Assembly (NCBI GenBank): GCA_966249405.1
Contig: CBINDO010000003.1
Span: 13,785 to 77,784, forward strand
Reading direction: 5' to 3'
Source: SZUA-265 sp966249405
Lineage (GTDB): Bacteria; Myxococcota_A; Polyangia; Polyangiales; Polyangiaceae
DNA: 64,000 nt
The notes under the pieces were generated by a model. The model saw only the letters and a program-made list of their open reading frames with translations. It had not been told where the DNA came from and made no database searches. Both the position numbers and the translations under genes were made by a program. Of this stretch, positions 35,963 through 44,306 are shown one piece after another (positions within the stretch are counted from its first letter, which is position 1; each line of letters begins with the position of its first letter).

Positions 35963-37966
35963 TCATTCAACGTGTGCGAGCGGGCGACTCACGTAAGGCC
36001 AAAATAGCAGCCTATCGTCGACCAAGGTCCAGCCGTTGCTCGAGCCCTCACCGAGGGGGCCGAGGACCACCGCGTCCGTTTCGGTGGCGCTCGAATGGGA
36101 CATCAAGCGGCCGTCGTGCGCCTGATAGAAGAGCACGCCGCGGCCGTTCACTGCTAGACGTCCCGTGACGTCCAGCGTGTTCGGAAGAATCGTTATTGCT
36201 TCGCCACGGATTTGTGCGATGCCGACGTTCGGTACGTAGGCGTAGACGGCGTCTGCACTTGCCACCGCGTCGTTGGCGACCAAATCACCCACTGGCGTCC
36301 AGCTCGAGTCGTCGACGCTTGCGTGCAAAAGATTACCACCAGTAACTCCTAACATCAGCAGGTATACGTCGCTAGATGTTCTGACAAACTTGACGGCGGA
36401 TCCCTCGGTGGCTGTCATGCGCAGCGTCCACTCGGAGTCCCCAACGTCCAGTGAATAGACCGCGTTCGTACCTTTGTCATAGGCGTAGGTGCGGGTATCA
36501 CCGACGGACAGCAGCCCCACGTAGCCAGGTACGAGGGGCGCGTCATGGATAGTGAAGGTCTGACCGCGGTCTTCCGAGACATAGATCGGGGTAGAGCTGT
36601 AGTCCACTGCGTACAGAATCCCGGCGTGGTCATCGAGAATGGTCTTGCTATCACCGAGGTCCGTCCACGACTCGCCCAGCGCTGAGCGTCGCAGTCTTTC
36701 GCTGGAGGTATACCACGTGCCGTCTTCTGCGACGTAAGCGGGCCCTTCCGTCACGAGGTGTTCCCAATCGTCGCACGGCAAGCAGCTCCCACCGCAGTCT
36801 GCCCGCGTTTCGTCGCCGTCGAGTTCGGCGTTGTTGCACGTCGAAGGGGGTTCCGTGGGTGCATCGTTGGCTTGACTCACGTCAGTGAACGGCGGGCTCA
36901 CATAGATCTGCGCCGGATCTCCAGCCGAACCGATTAGTCTATCGTCCGGAAGCATCGCCAGCGTCTCCAAGGGGACGTCCGACAAGGCAACGAGCTGGGT
37001 GAACGTCTTTGCGCCGTCCGTGCTCACATGAATGGCAGTGGCGCTGCGAGCGATCAGCGCGCCTTTACTGTTCGTCAAGAACTGCAGCGCCTGACTGATC
37101 CCTTCGCTGACCTGCCAGCTCGCGCCGTGGTCGATGGACCGATACACATTCGAGTCGCCTGCCCTCACCAACGTTCCGTTCGACAAGGCAACAGCGGCGT
37201 GGGTGGCGCCTTCGAGTCCAACCTCGCCCCAGCCAAGCTGATTCGACGAGCCTCGGTGCTGAACCACTTGGGAACCGAACACGTGCACGCGACCTTGCAG
37301 ATCGACGAGCACGTGGCTGGAATCTTCAATCGCAATTTGAGCCCACGGCTCGAACGTCATGCCGTCACGAGTGAGCAAGACTTGGAAGGCTTCTAGGGCA
37401 TAGGCGGCGTCGCCGTGCACTGTCAGCGCTTGAACGAACGGAAGTTCACTGGCGGTTGGCTCTCGGAAGCTTTCGCCGTCATTGTCCGAATACGAAAGCC
37501 CGCCGTTCCCCGACGCGAAAAGAAGCACGCCTGACGGCAACTGACCGACGGGCTCGCGACAATCGGTGTGGGTCTTTTCGAAAGGCTTGCCCAGTTCCGA
37601 CGAGCGCCACATCTCGAACCCCGAGGTACACGCAAGCACTTTGCCACCCGGCGTCGCAAAAAGCCTGGTGAGCCGGGGCAAAGCGCCGTCCGCACACGCG
37701 ACGTGACTAGTCCAACCCGCAGTGGTCGTACCCGATTGCCCGCAATCAGTATCCGATGTTGGGGCAGCGCTGGGCCCGCCGGTGGCAGTATCGACATCCA
37801 CACTCGACGCCTGGGCGCTTTCATCGGTACCGTCCACTGTGCTGTGGTCTGCAGTAGTGTTACCAGGCGGCGCGTCCGAACCGCCTGCGGTTTGGCAGGC
37901 ACCCACCAACAACGCGGAGGCAAACAGAAACGTCGGGCACGAGAATCGAAAGGGGAGGGTCTTCAT
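35963..37966 (-). CDS. Lipoprotein with Asp-box (BNR) beta-propeller-like repeats
   Basis: A 667-residue protein with signal and lipobox FLFASALLVGAC-QTAGG and a Ser/Thr/Asp-rich linker of about 50 residues. Repeated Asp-box-like motifs follow, such as SYSDNDGESF, VYRSIDHGASW, IHVSTDGAKTF and IYVSEDRGQTF, as in sialidase or photosystem-assembly type propellers. Between two propeller-like halves lies CNNAELDGDETRADCGGSCLPC, a cysteine repeat common in myxobacterial surface proteins. No sialidase catalytic residues are recognisable, so a binding or structural surface role is more likely than hydrolysis. It runs in the same direction as the Rhs gene but ends 517 bp before it. Confidence 0.75.
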   Translation of the reverse strand: MKTLPFRFSCPTFLFASALLVGACQTAGGSDAPPGNTTADHSTVDGTDESAQASSVDVDTATGGPSAAPTSDTDCGQSGTTTAGWTSHVACADGALPRLTRLFATPGGKVLACTSGFEMWRSSELGKPFEKTHTDCREPVGQLPSGVLLFASGNGGLSYSDNDGESFREPTASELPFVQALTVHGDAAYALEAFQVLLTRDGMTFEPWAQIAIEDSSHVLVDLQGRVHVFGSQVVQHRGSSNQLGWGEVGLEGATHAAVALSNGTLVRAGDSNVYRSIDHGASWQVSEGISQALQFLTNSKGALIARSATAIHVSTDGAKTFTQLVALSDVPLETLAMLPDDRLIGSAGDPAQIYVSPPFTDVSQANDAPTEPPSTCNNAELDGDETRADCGGSCLPCDDWEHLVTEGPAYVAEDGTWYTSSERLRRSALGESWTDLGDSKTILDDHAGILYAVDYSSTPIYVSEDRGQTFTIHDAPLVPGYVGLLSVGDTRTYAYDKGTNAVYSLDVGDSEWTLRMTATEGSAVKFVRTSSDVYLLMLGVTGGNLLHASVDDSSWTPVGDLVANDAVASADAVYAYVPNVGIAQIRGEAITILPNTLDVTGRLAVNGRGVLFYQAHDGRLMSHSSATETDAVVLGPLGEGSSNGWTLVDDRLLFWPYVSRPLAHVE

Positions 37967-38278
37967 GGTGGAGCACCAGTGAGCGCGCTTTTCACCTTAT
38001 CGCGCGGTACCCGCACGCAGGAAGCGAAGATTTTTTCATCTCGTCAGCGGCGCCGCGGCTGAACGCGCCATCACCGGGACGTCCACTCCGTGCCACCTCA
38101 GCGCTCAGCTAAACCGAGAGGTGATCTTGCGTGTTCGTCTGCCCATGCCTTGAACGCACGCGAGCCAACTAAAGAAGTTTCATCTTCGTCACAGGTTGCT
38201 TGTGCTGCCAACGACCAATAGTTTTGGCAACGATGAGAGCTCAGATGCCGTTGGACGAGGCTTGGTCGAGTGCAGTCC
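37967..38278. other. Intergenic region without recognisable features
   Basis: A 312-bp gap between the Fic gene's stop and the lipoprotein gene's start. I see no gene, repeat copy or strong hairpin here. It should contain the lipoprotein promoter. Confidence 0.45.
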
Positions 38279-39484
38279 TCATCCTCCCCCCACCTCCGTC
38301 AGAAACAGCCGCGGGAAAAGCACGTCCGCCGCCTCTGCGCTGAAGTGCAGGCCGAGTTTGCCCTTCTGGGTCTGGGAGGTCACCAGCCCCGACTCGATCA
38401 GGCGTTTAACCGTCTCGGTCGTTGTTCGTGGCTTCAAGTTCATGATGGTGGCGGCATCACCGCGGCTGACCTCCCCATGCACCAGTAGCGCGTGAACGAG
38501 TTTGGTGCACTCGGTGCGGAGCCCCAGATCGCGAAGGACGTACGTCTCGAGCCGCGCCCGCAGCCCGTCGAAGTCGAAGAGGTCCGTCATGAACTGGACT
38601 TGGTCGAGTGCCACGTCGAGAAACCACGCCACGAACTCGTGCAGCGCTTTCAATGACAGGTTCCCTCGGCCGTCCAGATCGCCCTGCCGAGGGGTATCGG
38701 CCAAGTCCATCATCGCTTTGTACTCCCAAGGGCCCTTCAGCCCGCGGGCAAGTCCTCTCGAGATCGACCATAAACCCCGCGCGCCCACACCGGCCTCCAG
38801 CGCCATGGCGTGAGACATCAAGCGGCTGACCCGCCCGTTGCCGTCGGGGAAGGGATGGATGTAGTTGAACCGGTGATGGGCAATAGCCAACATCACCGCA
38901 GCATTCGCGGCGCCCAGACCGGTCACCGAACAGCGCTGTTCAAAGTAACGCATGAACTCGCCAACGCGGTGCCCACTCGGCGGTTGGTGCCGTCCCACCA
39001 CCACCTCGTGTTTGGCTTCACTGCGGAACTCGCCGGGAGTCATCAGGTAGTCTCCCTGCGGATGCTCAATGCGCAGCAGCGCCTCCGGTGCCCCGTCGTA
39101 GAAGTCGCGATGCACTTGACGGATGAACGCGACGCTAGCGGCATTTGGCAGAGTGCCCGACGCAAAGGCCTCATCGATGTGCGCCTGAACCCGGACGTGA
39201 GCGCGCGCCTCGAGCTGCAAATCCCGCCCGGCCTCGTCAAATTGGTTCAACAGCGCCCGCTCGATGTCCCGCGGGCGGGTGTTGTGGCCCTCAATCAGAT
39301 TGCTGTAGTAGCAATTCATCACGCGTACGAGTTGCGCAAGCTCCCGAGCCGCCTGAGGGGGCACGGCGCGCCCCAGCCGGGACGCCTTGACGTTGAGCTC
39401 CACTACCCGGTCGGCGATCGCCGCGGGCAGCTCCGCCAGTTGGCAGGGCTCGATCCGAGAGACGTTCTCCAAAAGGGGGCTCAT
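38279..39484 (-). CDS. Fic-family AMP-transferase, self-inhibited (class II)
   Basis: A 401-residue protein. The catalytic Fic motif HPFPDGNGRVSRL (from residue 210) has all key residues, including the histidine and the DGNGR anion-binding loop. Upstream, S61-NLI-E65-G66 matches the inhibitory motif [ST]xxxE[GN] whose glutamate blocks productive ATP binding; its place before the Fic core defines class II. A winged-helix-like C-terminus (GEVSRGDAATIMNLKPRTTTETVKRLIESGLVTS) suggests DNA binding and possible autoregulation. Fic proteins transfer AMP to hydroxyl groups of proteins. No antitoxin gene is adjacent, as expected when inhibition is built in. The target is unknown. Confidence 0.9.
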   Translation of the reverse strand: MSPLLENVSRIEPCQLAELPAAIADRVVELNVKASRLGRAVPPQAARELAQLVRVMNCYYSNLIEGHNTRPRDIERALLNQFDEAGRDLQLEARAHVRVQAHIDEAFASGTLPNAASVAFIRQVHRDFYDGAPEALLRIEHPQGDYLMTPGEFRSEAKHEVVVGRHQPPSGHRVGEFMRYFEQRCSVTGLGAANAAVMLAIAHHRFNYIHPFPDGNGRVSRLMSHAMALEAGVGARGLWSISRGLARGLKGPWEYKAMMDLADTPRQGDLDGRGNLSLKALHEFVAWFLDVALDQVQFMTDLFDFDGLRARLETYVLRDLGLRTECTKLVHALLVHGEVSRGDAATIMNLKPRTTTETVKRLIESGLVTSQTQKGKLGLHFSAEAADVLFPRLFLTEVGGG

Positions 39485-40114
39485 TGCCGATCTATGGTAG
39501 CCGATTACTGCATTAGACTCGAATACTTAGGTGACAATTCTGCGTTCGATTGCCGATCTGGGTTGCCGATCCACTTGGCGCTCGGGAAATGGGCGCTCCG
39601 GAAAAGGACGCTCTCGTTGGGCTGGCGAACGCACAAAGTCGTTTGCAGGGCCAGACTCGGCTCCCAAGGGCAAAACAACCGCCGCTACCTCGCCGCCCCC
39701 TCCACGACGCCGCACGACGCGTTCACGAGCCGCATCTGGCGCGGCGTTTTGCACTCGGCCTCGGAGCAGCGCTCGCTTCGAGCAGCCTGGGCTCGCCACC
39801 ACAATGACGATGGCGTGCGCGCGTGAAGTCGCCACCTCGAGGCGCTCGAGTTCCACAAGAACTCGAACCCGCGTTTCTCACCGCCCCTGCGTCAACAGGT
39901 GCCTGGGCGGGTTCGCTTTCTTCGCGTCAATGCAGCAACCGAGATCGAGCGTGGACGAATGCTCGTAACTTGGCGAAGCGGGCAGTGATCTCACTTCGCG
40001 TCGCTGTCGAAAGGCAAAACGCACGTGTCGTCCACCGCAAGTCTCTCCTCCCCTCACATCCCCCATACATCGATTCGCGTCACCTCGCGTCAGTTCGTCT
40101 CACCTAGCCCACGC
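39485..40114. other. Long intergenic region with stem-loop copy D
   Basis: This 630-bp gap lies between the divergent Fic and lipoprotein genes. Apart from copy D (39881-39938), no gene is supported. Short open frames in 39530-39970 are Arg/Ser/Pro-rich shadows. An in-frame ATG at 40025 could extend the next gene upstream. Confidence 0.45.
39881..39938 (+). repeat. Dispersed stem-loop element, copy D
   Basis: Arms CCGCCC (39881-39886) and GGGCGG (39905-39910) enclose an 18-nt loop with AACAGGTGCCT. GTTCGCT and TGCAGCAAC follow. It matches copies B and C closely. Confidence 0.72.
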
Positions 40115-40990
40115 GTGACGTGTGTAGCTACTCTTCCCAACTCCGGGCGAGCCAAGGCAACTCGCTTCGCACTCACCATCTTTCTGCTAACAGGCCTGCT
40201 CGCCGCGTGTAGCAAGCACAGCGAGCTCACTCTGTACGTCAGCACCGAGGTACCGCGCGTCGAAATCGAGCGCATCACCGCCGGCGTCGCTACGCCGGTC
40301 GAAGAGATAGAAGCGCAGGACGGCACCTGGCGGATCCGCTTCCGCGAGGTGATTTCCAAAGACGAGAGCATCTTCATTCACAAGCTGCTCGACCAGGCCG
40401 TGCGGGCCACGGCGTCGGCTCCGCCCAAACTCGCGCTCCAAATTACCGAGCAGGACCCCGAGGTCCAACGTATCGCCAACGTCACCCCTGACGCAGCGCC
40501 GAGGGAGTTCGAGTTGGAAGTAGAGCGCGGGGAGCGTGTATTGTTCGCGGTCGAGACGTTCACGGGCTCGGAACGCGTGTGTACCTGGTCTGTCCCCGCG
40601 CGAGACCTCCCACAATTGAGCTACGACGTGCGCCTGGCGGGCAAGACGTCTGGCGAAGAGGCTCGCCAAGTGCTCAAGCAAGCACACGGCAACTTTCAAG
40701 CGTTGGCCGGCAAGATTGCTCACCAATTCTCGTTTGTCCCACCCGAGGCGACCAAGTCCGCCGCGGGAGTCCACATCGAACCGCCGCGTTCCGTTGTGTT
40801 CACCTTCCAGCGCGCTACAGACGCTCGCTGGCCAGATAACGTTTACCCCAATTTTGCACGCGTAGACCAGTTTGCCTCTTGCATGCAAACCATCGTCGCA
40901 GCCAGCGACGACGCGTTCTTCGGCGCGTTCCTCTTCCCCCAACTCAGCGACAAACTCGTGCGCTTCGAACTCGGCGACACGAGGTTTTGA
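40115..40990 (+). CDS. Uncharacterised lipoprotein
   Basis: 291 residues from the GTG at 40115 (an ATG at 40025 would add 30 residues of poor composition). The signal FALTIFLLTGLLAAC-SKH is a strong lipobox. The mature part has mixed strands and helices with no family I recognise: ITEQDPEVQRIANVTPDAAPREFELEVERGERVLFAVETF and LRFVPP-type segments, two cysteines, no repeats. It may be a periplasmic or outer-membrane lipoprotein. It converges on the next gene, with palindrome copy 2 between them. Confidence 0.65.
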   Translation: MTCVATLPNSGRAKATRFALTIFLLTGLLAACSKHSELTLYVSTEVPRVEIERITAGVATPVEEIEAQDGTWRIRFREVISKDESIFIHKLLDQAVRATASAPPKLALQITEQDPEVQRIANVTPDAAPREFELEVERGERVLFAVETFTGSERVCTWSVPARDLPQLSYDVRLAGKTSGEEARQVLKQAHGNFQALAGKIAHQFSFVPPEATKSAAGVHIEPPRSVVFTFQRATDARWPDNVYPNFARVDQFASCMQTIVAASDDAFFGAFLFPQLSDKLVRFELGDTRF

Positions 40991-41070
40991 CGAGCGGCGA
41001 GCCACGGCGCTTGTGTTAACGTCGTGAACACGCCGCGTCCAGTTACAGCCGATGGGAACTGTTTCATCGC

Positions 41071-41100
41071 CAGAGTCCGGTTCAACTGAACCGAACTCTG
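41071..41100. repeat. 30-bp palindrome at a convergent gene junction, copy 2
   Basis: It has the same sequence as the element at 18125-18154 except for one base (CAGAGTCCGGTTCA in the left arm), which leaves one mismatch in the 14-bp stem. It again sits between two converging lipoprotein genes, 80 bp after one stop and 112 bp before the other. Confidence 0.85.
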
Positions 41101-41211
41101 GGTCAAGAAGTGACGTGGGACTGTGCCCAGCGAGGCAGGCATAGCTCCTAACCGGCGGGGCTGCCAGCTTGCGACACGTCCCATTCAATCGGCGGGCAGT
41201 CGCGTCGCCGC

Positions 41212-42420
41212 TCAGAGCGCGAAGGACACGCCATCCAAGGACAACATCGGCGAGACATTGGCTACCCCACCGGGGCTACTCACTGTCATGACGCCGTTGG
41301 TGGCGACGGTGATCTTGGCAGGTAGGCCGCCGTTGGCGGTCGCCGCGAGCCGCACGGTCTGGGCAGGACGGTAACCGGTCGGAAGCGTGGCAATCGTCGC
41401 GCTGGTGCCGCCGGCGATGGCGCCTTGAAAACGCACCACGTCGCCGTACTTGCCCACCTTGACGGAGCGCGCCGAATATGCGCCCCAGCCCGGGGCGAGA
41501 GGCAGCGCGATGTTGCCGGCGAGCGTCTTGGAGTACGAAACGCCTTCGAACGACACCCCTTCGTTGGCCGCCGCCAAATCGCCGTTGGTGTAAACGTCAC
41601 CCGACGAGTAGATGGTGAGCTGCCCGGTTGCCCCTGCGGGCAGACCGAAGTTGGCGGTCACGAAGACCGTATTGCTGGGACGATACGCCGATGGCAGCGT
41701 AAACAGGTAGCCGTCGTAGTTCTCGAGATCCAACTTGAACAGGAAGCCTTGGAAGCGCACGAAGTTGTCGACGGTCTTGACGTATGCGCCTCGGTCCTGA
41801 TCGAACAATCGGAACCCGTACAGGGGATCCCACTCTTCGTTGTTGGTGAGCACGTTGCCCTCGACCTGATCGAACGAAGCGCCCTCCAGCGACGTGAGCG
41901 TCTTCGCATCTGCACCGACGCCGTCGGCTCCGTCTTGAAGGATGTGAACGTATCCGGTCAAGTAGTTGTATTGTAACGAACCCGCGGAATTTCCGTTCAT
42001 TACCACGCGGAGGTTCACGGCCTCGTCTGGACGGTAATCTACGGGCAGGAGAAACGCCTCGGTGTTCGATGTCGTGGTGTTCTTGAGAGCGCCGCGAAAG
42101 GTGACCACACCGTTCACCTTGCCGACCGACGGCGCGTGCGCGCCGTTGGCGTAGTAGTTCGTCCACCCGTTGATGGGGCTGAGCGCCTGCCAACCACCCG
42201 TGATGGCTTGGCCCACTTCGCCTACTTCTACGCCCACATCCTCCAGCGCCTGCTCACCCCGCGCTTGATCACCCAGTGCTTGTTCACCGTGTGCTTGCTC
42301 ACCGCCCGCAGCGCGGGTGGATTCGTCCGGTGCGCCGCATCCTGCGGCCAGTAGCGCCGCGCTGCTCCCGAACAAGAATGAAACCAAAGCTAACGACTTA
42401 CGCACCATCGACGTCTTCAT
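41212..42420 (-). CDS. Lipoprotein with three tail-fibre-like repeats
   Basis: 402 residues from the ATG at 42420, which begins a proper lipoprotein signal (SLALVSFLFGSSAALLAAGC-GAPD); an in-frame ATG at 42606 would add 62 unlikely residues. After the signal, a linker contains a pentapeptide repeat (GEQAH-GEQAL-GDQAR-GEQAL). Three repeats of about 100 residues follow, sharing V.F.G....(20-25 residues)..LP..YRP...V, e.g. GVVTFRGALKN...LLPVDYRPDEAVNL, FVRFQGFLF...LPSAYRPSNTVFV and VVRFQGAIAG...LPTGYRPAQTVRL. This pattern is familiar from phage tail-fibre and structural proteins, often trimeric and surface-binding. The function here is unknown; display on the cell surface is likely. Confidence 0.65.
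   Translation of the reverse strand: MKTSMVRKSLALVSFLFGSSAALLAAGCGAPDESTRAAGGEQAHGEQALGDQARGEQALEDVGVEVGEVGQAITGGWQALSPINGWTNYYANGAHAPSVGKVNGVVTFRGALKNTTTSNTEAFLLPVDYRPDEAVNLRVVMNGNSAGSLQYNYLTGYVHILQDGADGVGADAKTLTSLEGASFDQVEGNVLTNNEEWDPLYGFRLFDQDRGAYVKTVDNFVRFQGFLFKLDLENYDGYLFTLPSAYRPSNTVFVTANFGLPAGATGQLTIYSSGDVYTNGDLAAANEGVSFEGVSYSKTLAGNIALPLAPGWGAYSARSVKVGKYGDVVRFQGAIAGGTSATIATLPTGYRPAQTVRLAATANGGLPAKITVATNGVMTVSSPGGVANVSPMLSLDGVSFAL
42251..42310 (-). repeat. 15-bp tandem repeat in lipoprotein linker
   Basis: Four consecutive 15-bp units based on TGCTCACCxxxxGCT (plus-strand reading) encode the GEQAL/GDQAR pentapeptide repeat. Units differ by several bases, so the array is moderately aged. 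Length changes would keep the frame. Confidence 0.75.
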
Positions 42421-42604
42421 TGTTGCCTTCCCTTCAGCGACGGTGAGTATCGGTAGGCACCCCTCGACCGTCAAGCAACTTTGCCTGTCACAAATGAACA
42501 CGGCTTCCGACCTTTCGACCGCTCGTCGAGTAGATTTCCTACGTCTGCAAATACAGAATGGCCTGTGGCGGAGTCTCACGGAAAACTCGCCGCTTTTCGT
42601 GCCC

Positions 42605-42840
42605 ACACGCGGCTGCGGCGAATCGCCACCGCTCGCGTCACCGGCTTTCTTAACACGCTAATACACATCCCCGGAATAGCGCCCATGTTCGGTGCGGGCG
42701 ACGTTCTAGGGATGAGCTCCTCCATCGCCGGCACTTCCTCGAGGTTTCCACCACTTCTCACCGGCACGCCACCTGTTAACAGCGCACGTACGGCGTCTCG
42801 CTGGCACGCCTCGAGATCCGAAGCCGACGCGAAGGCCACC
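42605..42840 (-). pseudogene. Decayed 5' fragment of an Rhs toxin gene
   Basis: On the minus strand this stretch reads GGVPVRSGGNLEEVPAM, then PRTSPAPNMGAIPGMCISVL, then diverges. The intact Rhs locus has LPVRSGGNVREVPAM upstream and PRTAPVPNMIAIPGMCPGVL at its N-terminus. DNA similarity continues for about 50 bp beyond (GTGTTAA...AAGCCGGTG...CGCG) and then ends. GGAG before the start is kept, but the GTG has become ATC. About 190 bp present in the intact locus are missing. The fragment cannot encode a toxin; it is a relic of duplication, displacement or recombination of Rhs loci. Confidence 0.7.
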
Positions 42841-42890
42841 TCACGTCTTTAGGTGACTACTGCCGTTCGCTGAGCTCCCGGCAGGCATAA
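42835..42890 (+). repeat. Decayed stem-loop element, copy G
   Basis: The loop TCACGTCTTTAGGTGACT and the following GTTCGCT match copy F in order and spacing, but the arms (GCCACC and ACTGCC) no longer pair. It occupies the same place relative to the Rhs relic that copy F occupies relative to the intact Rhs gene. Confidence 0.5.
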
Positions 42891-43064
42891 CGGCACTCAC
42901 TTGGGCAACTGTGAAGACGTTGGGCGAACAAGTTACTATGTTTCTTTGTGAACCAAAGACAAACACCCATTCACCGAACCTTGCATGCCCCTCGAATCCC
43001 GCGTTAGAGTTTGCTGGACATTGCGCGCAATCGAGCGCCCGCAATGGAAACTAGGGAGAAGATC

Positions 43065-44165
43065 GTGACAACGAAGACGACTTGTTCGGTCGCGTTGGGC
43101 TTATGTTTGTTTGCGTCGCAAGCAGCGGCTCAAACGCCCGCGGCGACTCCAACGGCATTGGCGCCCGCCCCGGCCCCTCAGGCCGCGCCTGACGGAGTGG
43201 TGACATTAAAGACCATCGAGGGGGAGACACAGAAGGATGTGCGACTAATTGCGCTAGAGGACGTCCCTGCGATAAAGGAGGAGGACATCGAGAAGCTCCC
43301 CCAAGACAAGCTGGCTGAGCTCGCCAAGGATGGCGCGAGAGTCGCCGCAGAAGAGAAGAACAAAGCGGAAGTTGCGGAGTCGCAGAAGGACCTTCTCAAG
43401 AACGGTAAGTTAATGGCGATAGGCCTTACGGGCGGAGCTGCTTTTGCCGTCCAAACGCCACTGCGCAGGTATGGTCAACAAACAGTGGACGTCGTGGCCA
43501 TGCCCTACTTGCTCATGCTGCCAGGCTACTTCGGTTCACGCGAGCCCCTCAGGCAGTATTGCGCGTCCGCTTGGGGAATAGGAACTGACTCTGCTGCGCA
43601 TTCGTCAGCCAAGGCCGCTGCAACCAATGCAGCGCGCCAACTGCTCGCCAGCATCGAGGCGAACTTGGCAGCCGGCGTCGACAAGCAGGTCGTCCGCAGT
43701 AAGTTTCTCTCCGAGAGTGACGTGTTCACGGTCGACGAGGAATTCCACTCTTGGGCTGCTTCGACCATTGATGCGATCGACCAACTGCGAGGTCTCACAC
43801 CTGCGCAGCGGGAAACGGAGGAGGCGAAGCTACTAGATGCCCTAGTTTCTTTCGTTTTCTGGCACCCGACTTGGTCAGCAAGGGGCGCGTGCCTCAAGCG
43901 AAGCATCGGAATTTGGGTGGGCCTCCCCGCTGCGTACGAGGTGACGACCAAGCTGAACTCCACTGACACGCGCACGTCCCGTGAGATCAAGCCGGACATT
44001 GCGTTTGGATTGGGCTACACCCCGCACGCGTATCTGACGCTACTGGCCGGAGCGACCGTGGCGAGTGTAGAAACTCCGGACGATTCGGGCCTCCACCGCA
44101 CGGTGTGGGCTGGCACGTTTGCGGTCGGCGGCAACATCGACTTGCTCGGCGAGCTCTTCAAGTGA
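43065..44165 (+). CDS. Exported protein of unknown function
   Basis: 366 residues from the GTG at 43065, which follows AGGGAGA at good spacing; an ATG at 43044 is an alternative. The signal peptide CSVALGLCLFASQAAAQ-TP is clear. An Ala/Pro-rich linker, then an acidic helical stretch (EDIEKLPQDKLAELAKDGARVAAEEKNKAEVAESQKDLL), precede a hydrophobic segment LMAIGLTGGAAFAV. A domain containing PYLLMLPGYFGSREPLRQYCASAWGIG follows. The C-terminus (IAFGLGYTPHAYLTLLAGATVASVE...WAGTFAVGGNIDLLGELF) suggests beta-strands near a membrane. I do not recognise the family. It runs in the same direction as the CARF regulator, 141 bp upstream; a link is not evident. Confidence 0.6.
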   Translation: MTTKTTCSVALGLCLFASQAAAQTPAATPTALAPAPAPQAAPDGVVTLKTIEGETQKDVRLIALEDVPAIKEEDIEKLPQDKLAELAKDGARVAAEEKNKAEVAESQKDLLKNGKLMAIGLTGGAAFAVQTPLRRYGQQTVDVVAMPYLLMLPGYFGSREPLRQYCASAWGIGTDSAAHSSAKAAATNAARQLLASIEANLAAGVDKQVVRSKFLSESDVFTVDEEFHSWAASTIDAIDQLRGLTPAQRETEEAKLLDALVSFVFWHPTWSARGACLKRSIGIWVGLPAAYEVTTKLNSTDTRTSREIKPDIAFGLGYTPHAYLTLLAGATVASVETPDDSGLHRTVWAGTFAVGGNIDLLGELFK

Positions 44166-44306
44166 GCGGCAAGCCCAGCGGGCGGTAACCACTGTGCAAG
44201 CGAGCGCCCGGTCCGCGGCTCGTCGATGCGCTGGGCAATAGTAAAAAGTTCAAGGGCTGGAGGTAAGTTTTCTTACGGTTCGCAAAACTCTGTTACGGTA
44301 GCCGCC

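Noticed and set aside
39527..39968. Open frames on both strands that could be a decayed transposase
   Set aside because: No DDE-type motif, terminal repeats or target duplication can be recognised.
44263..44298. GTAAG/CTTAC inverted repeat and two TTACGG boxes 20 bp apart upstream of the CARF regulator
   Set aside because: Could be an operator, but arms are only 5 bp and the boxes are short; chance cannot be excluded without conservation data.
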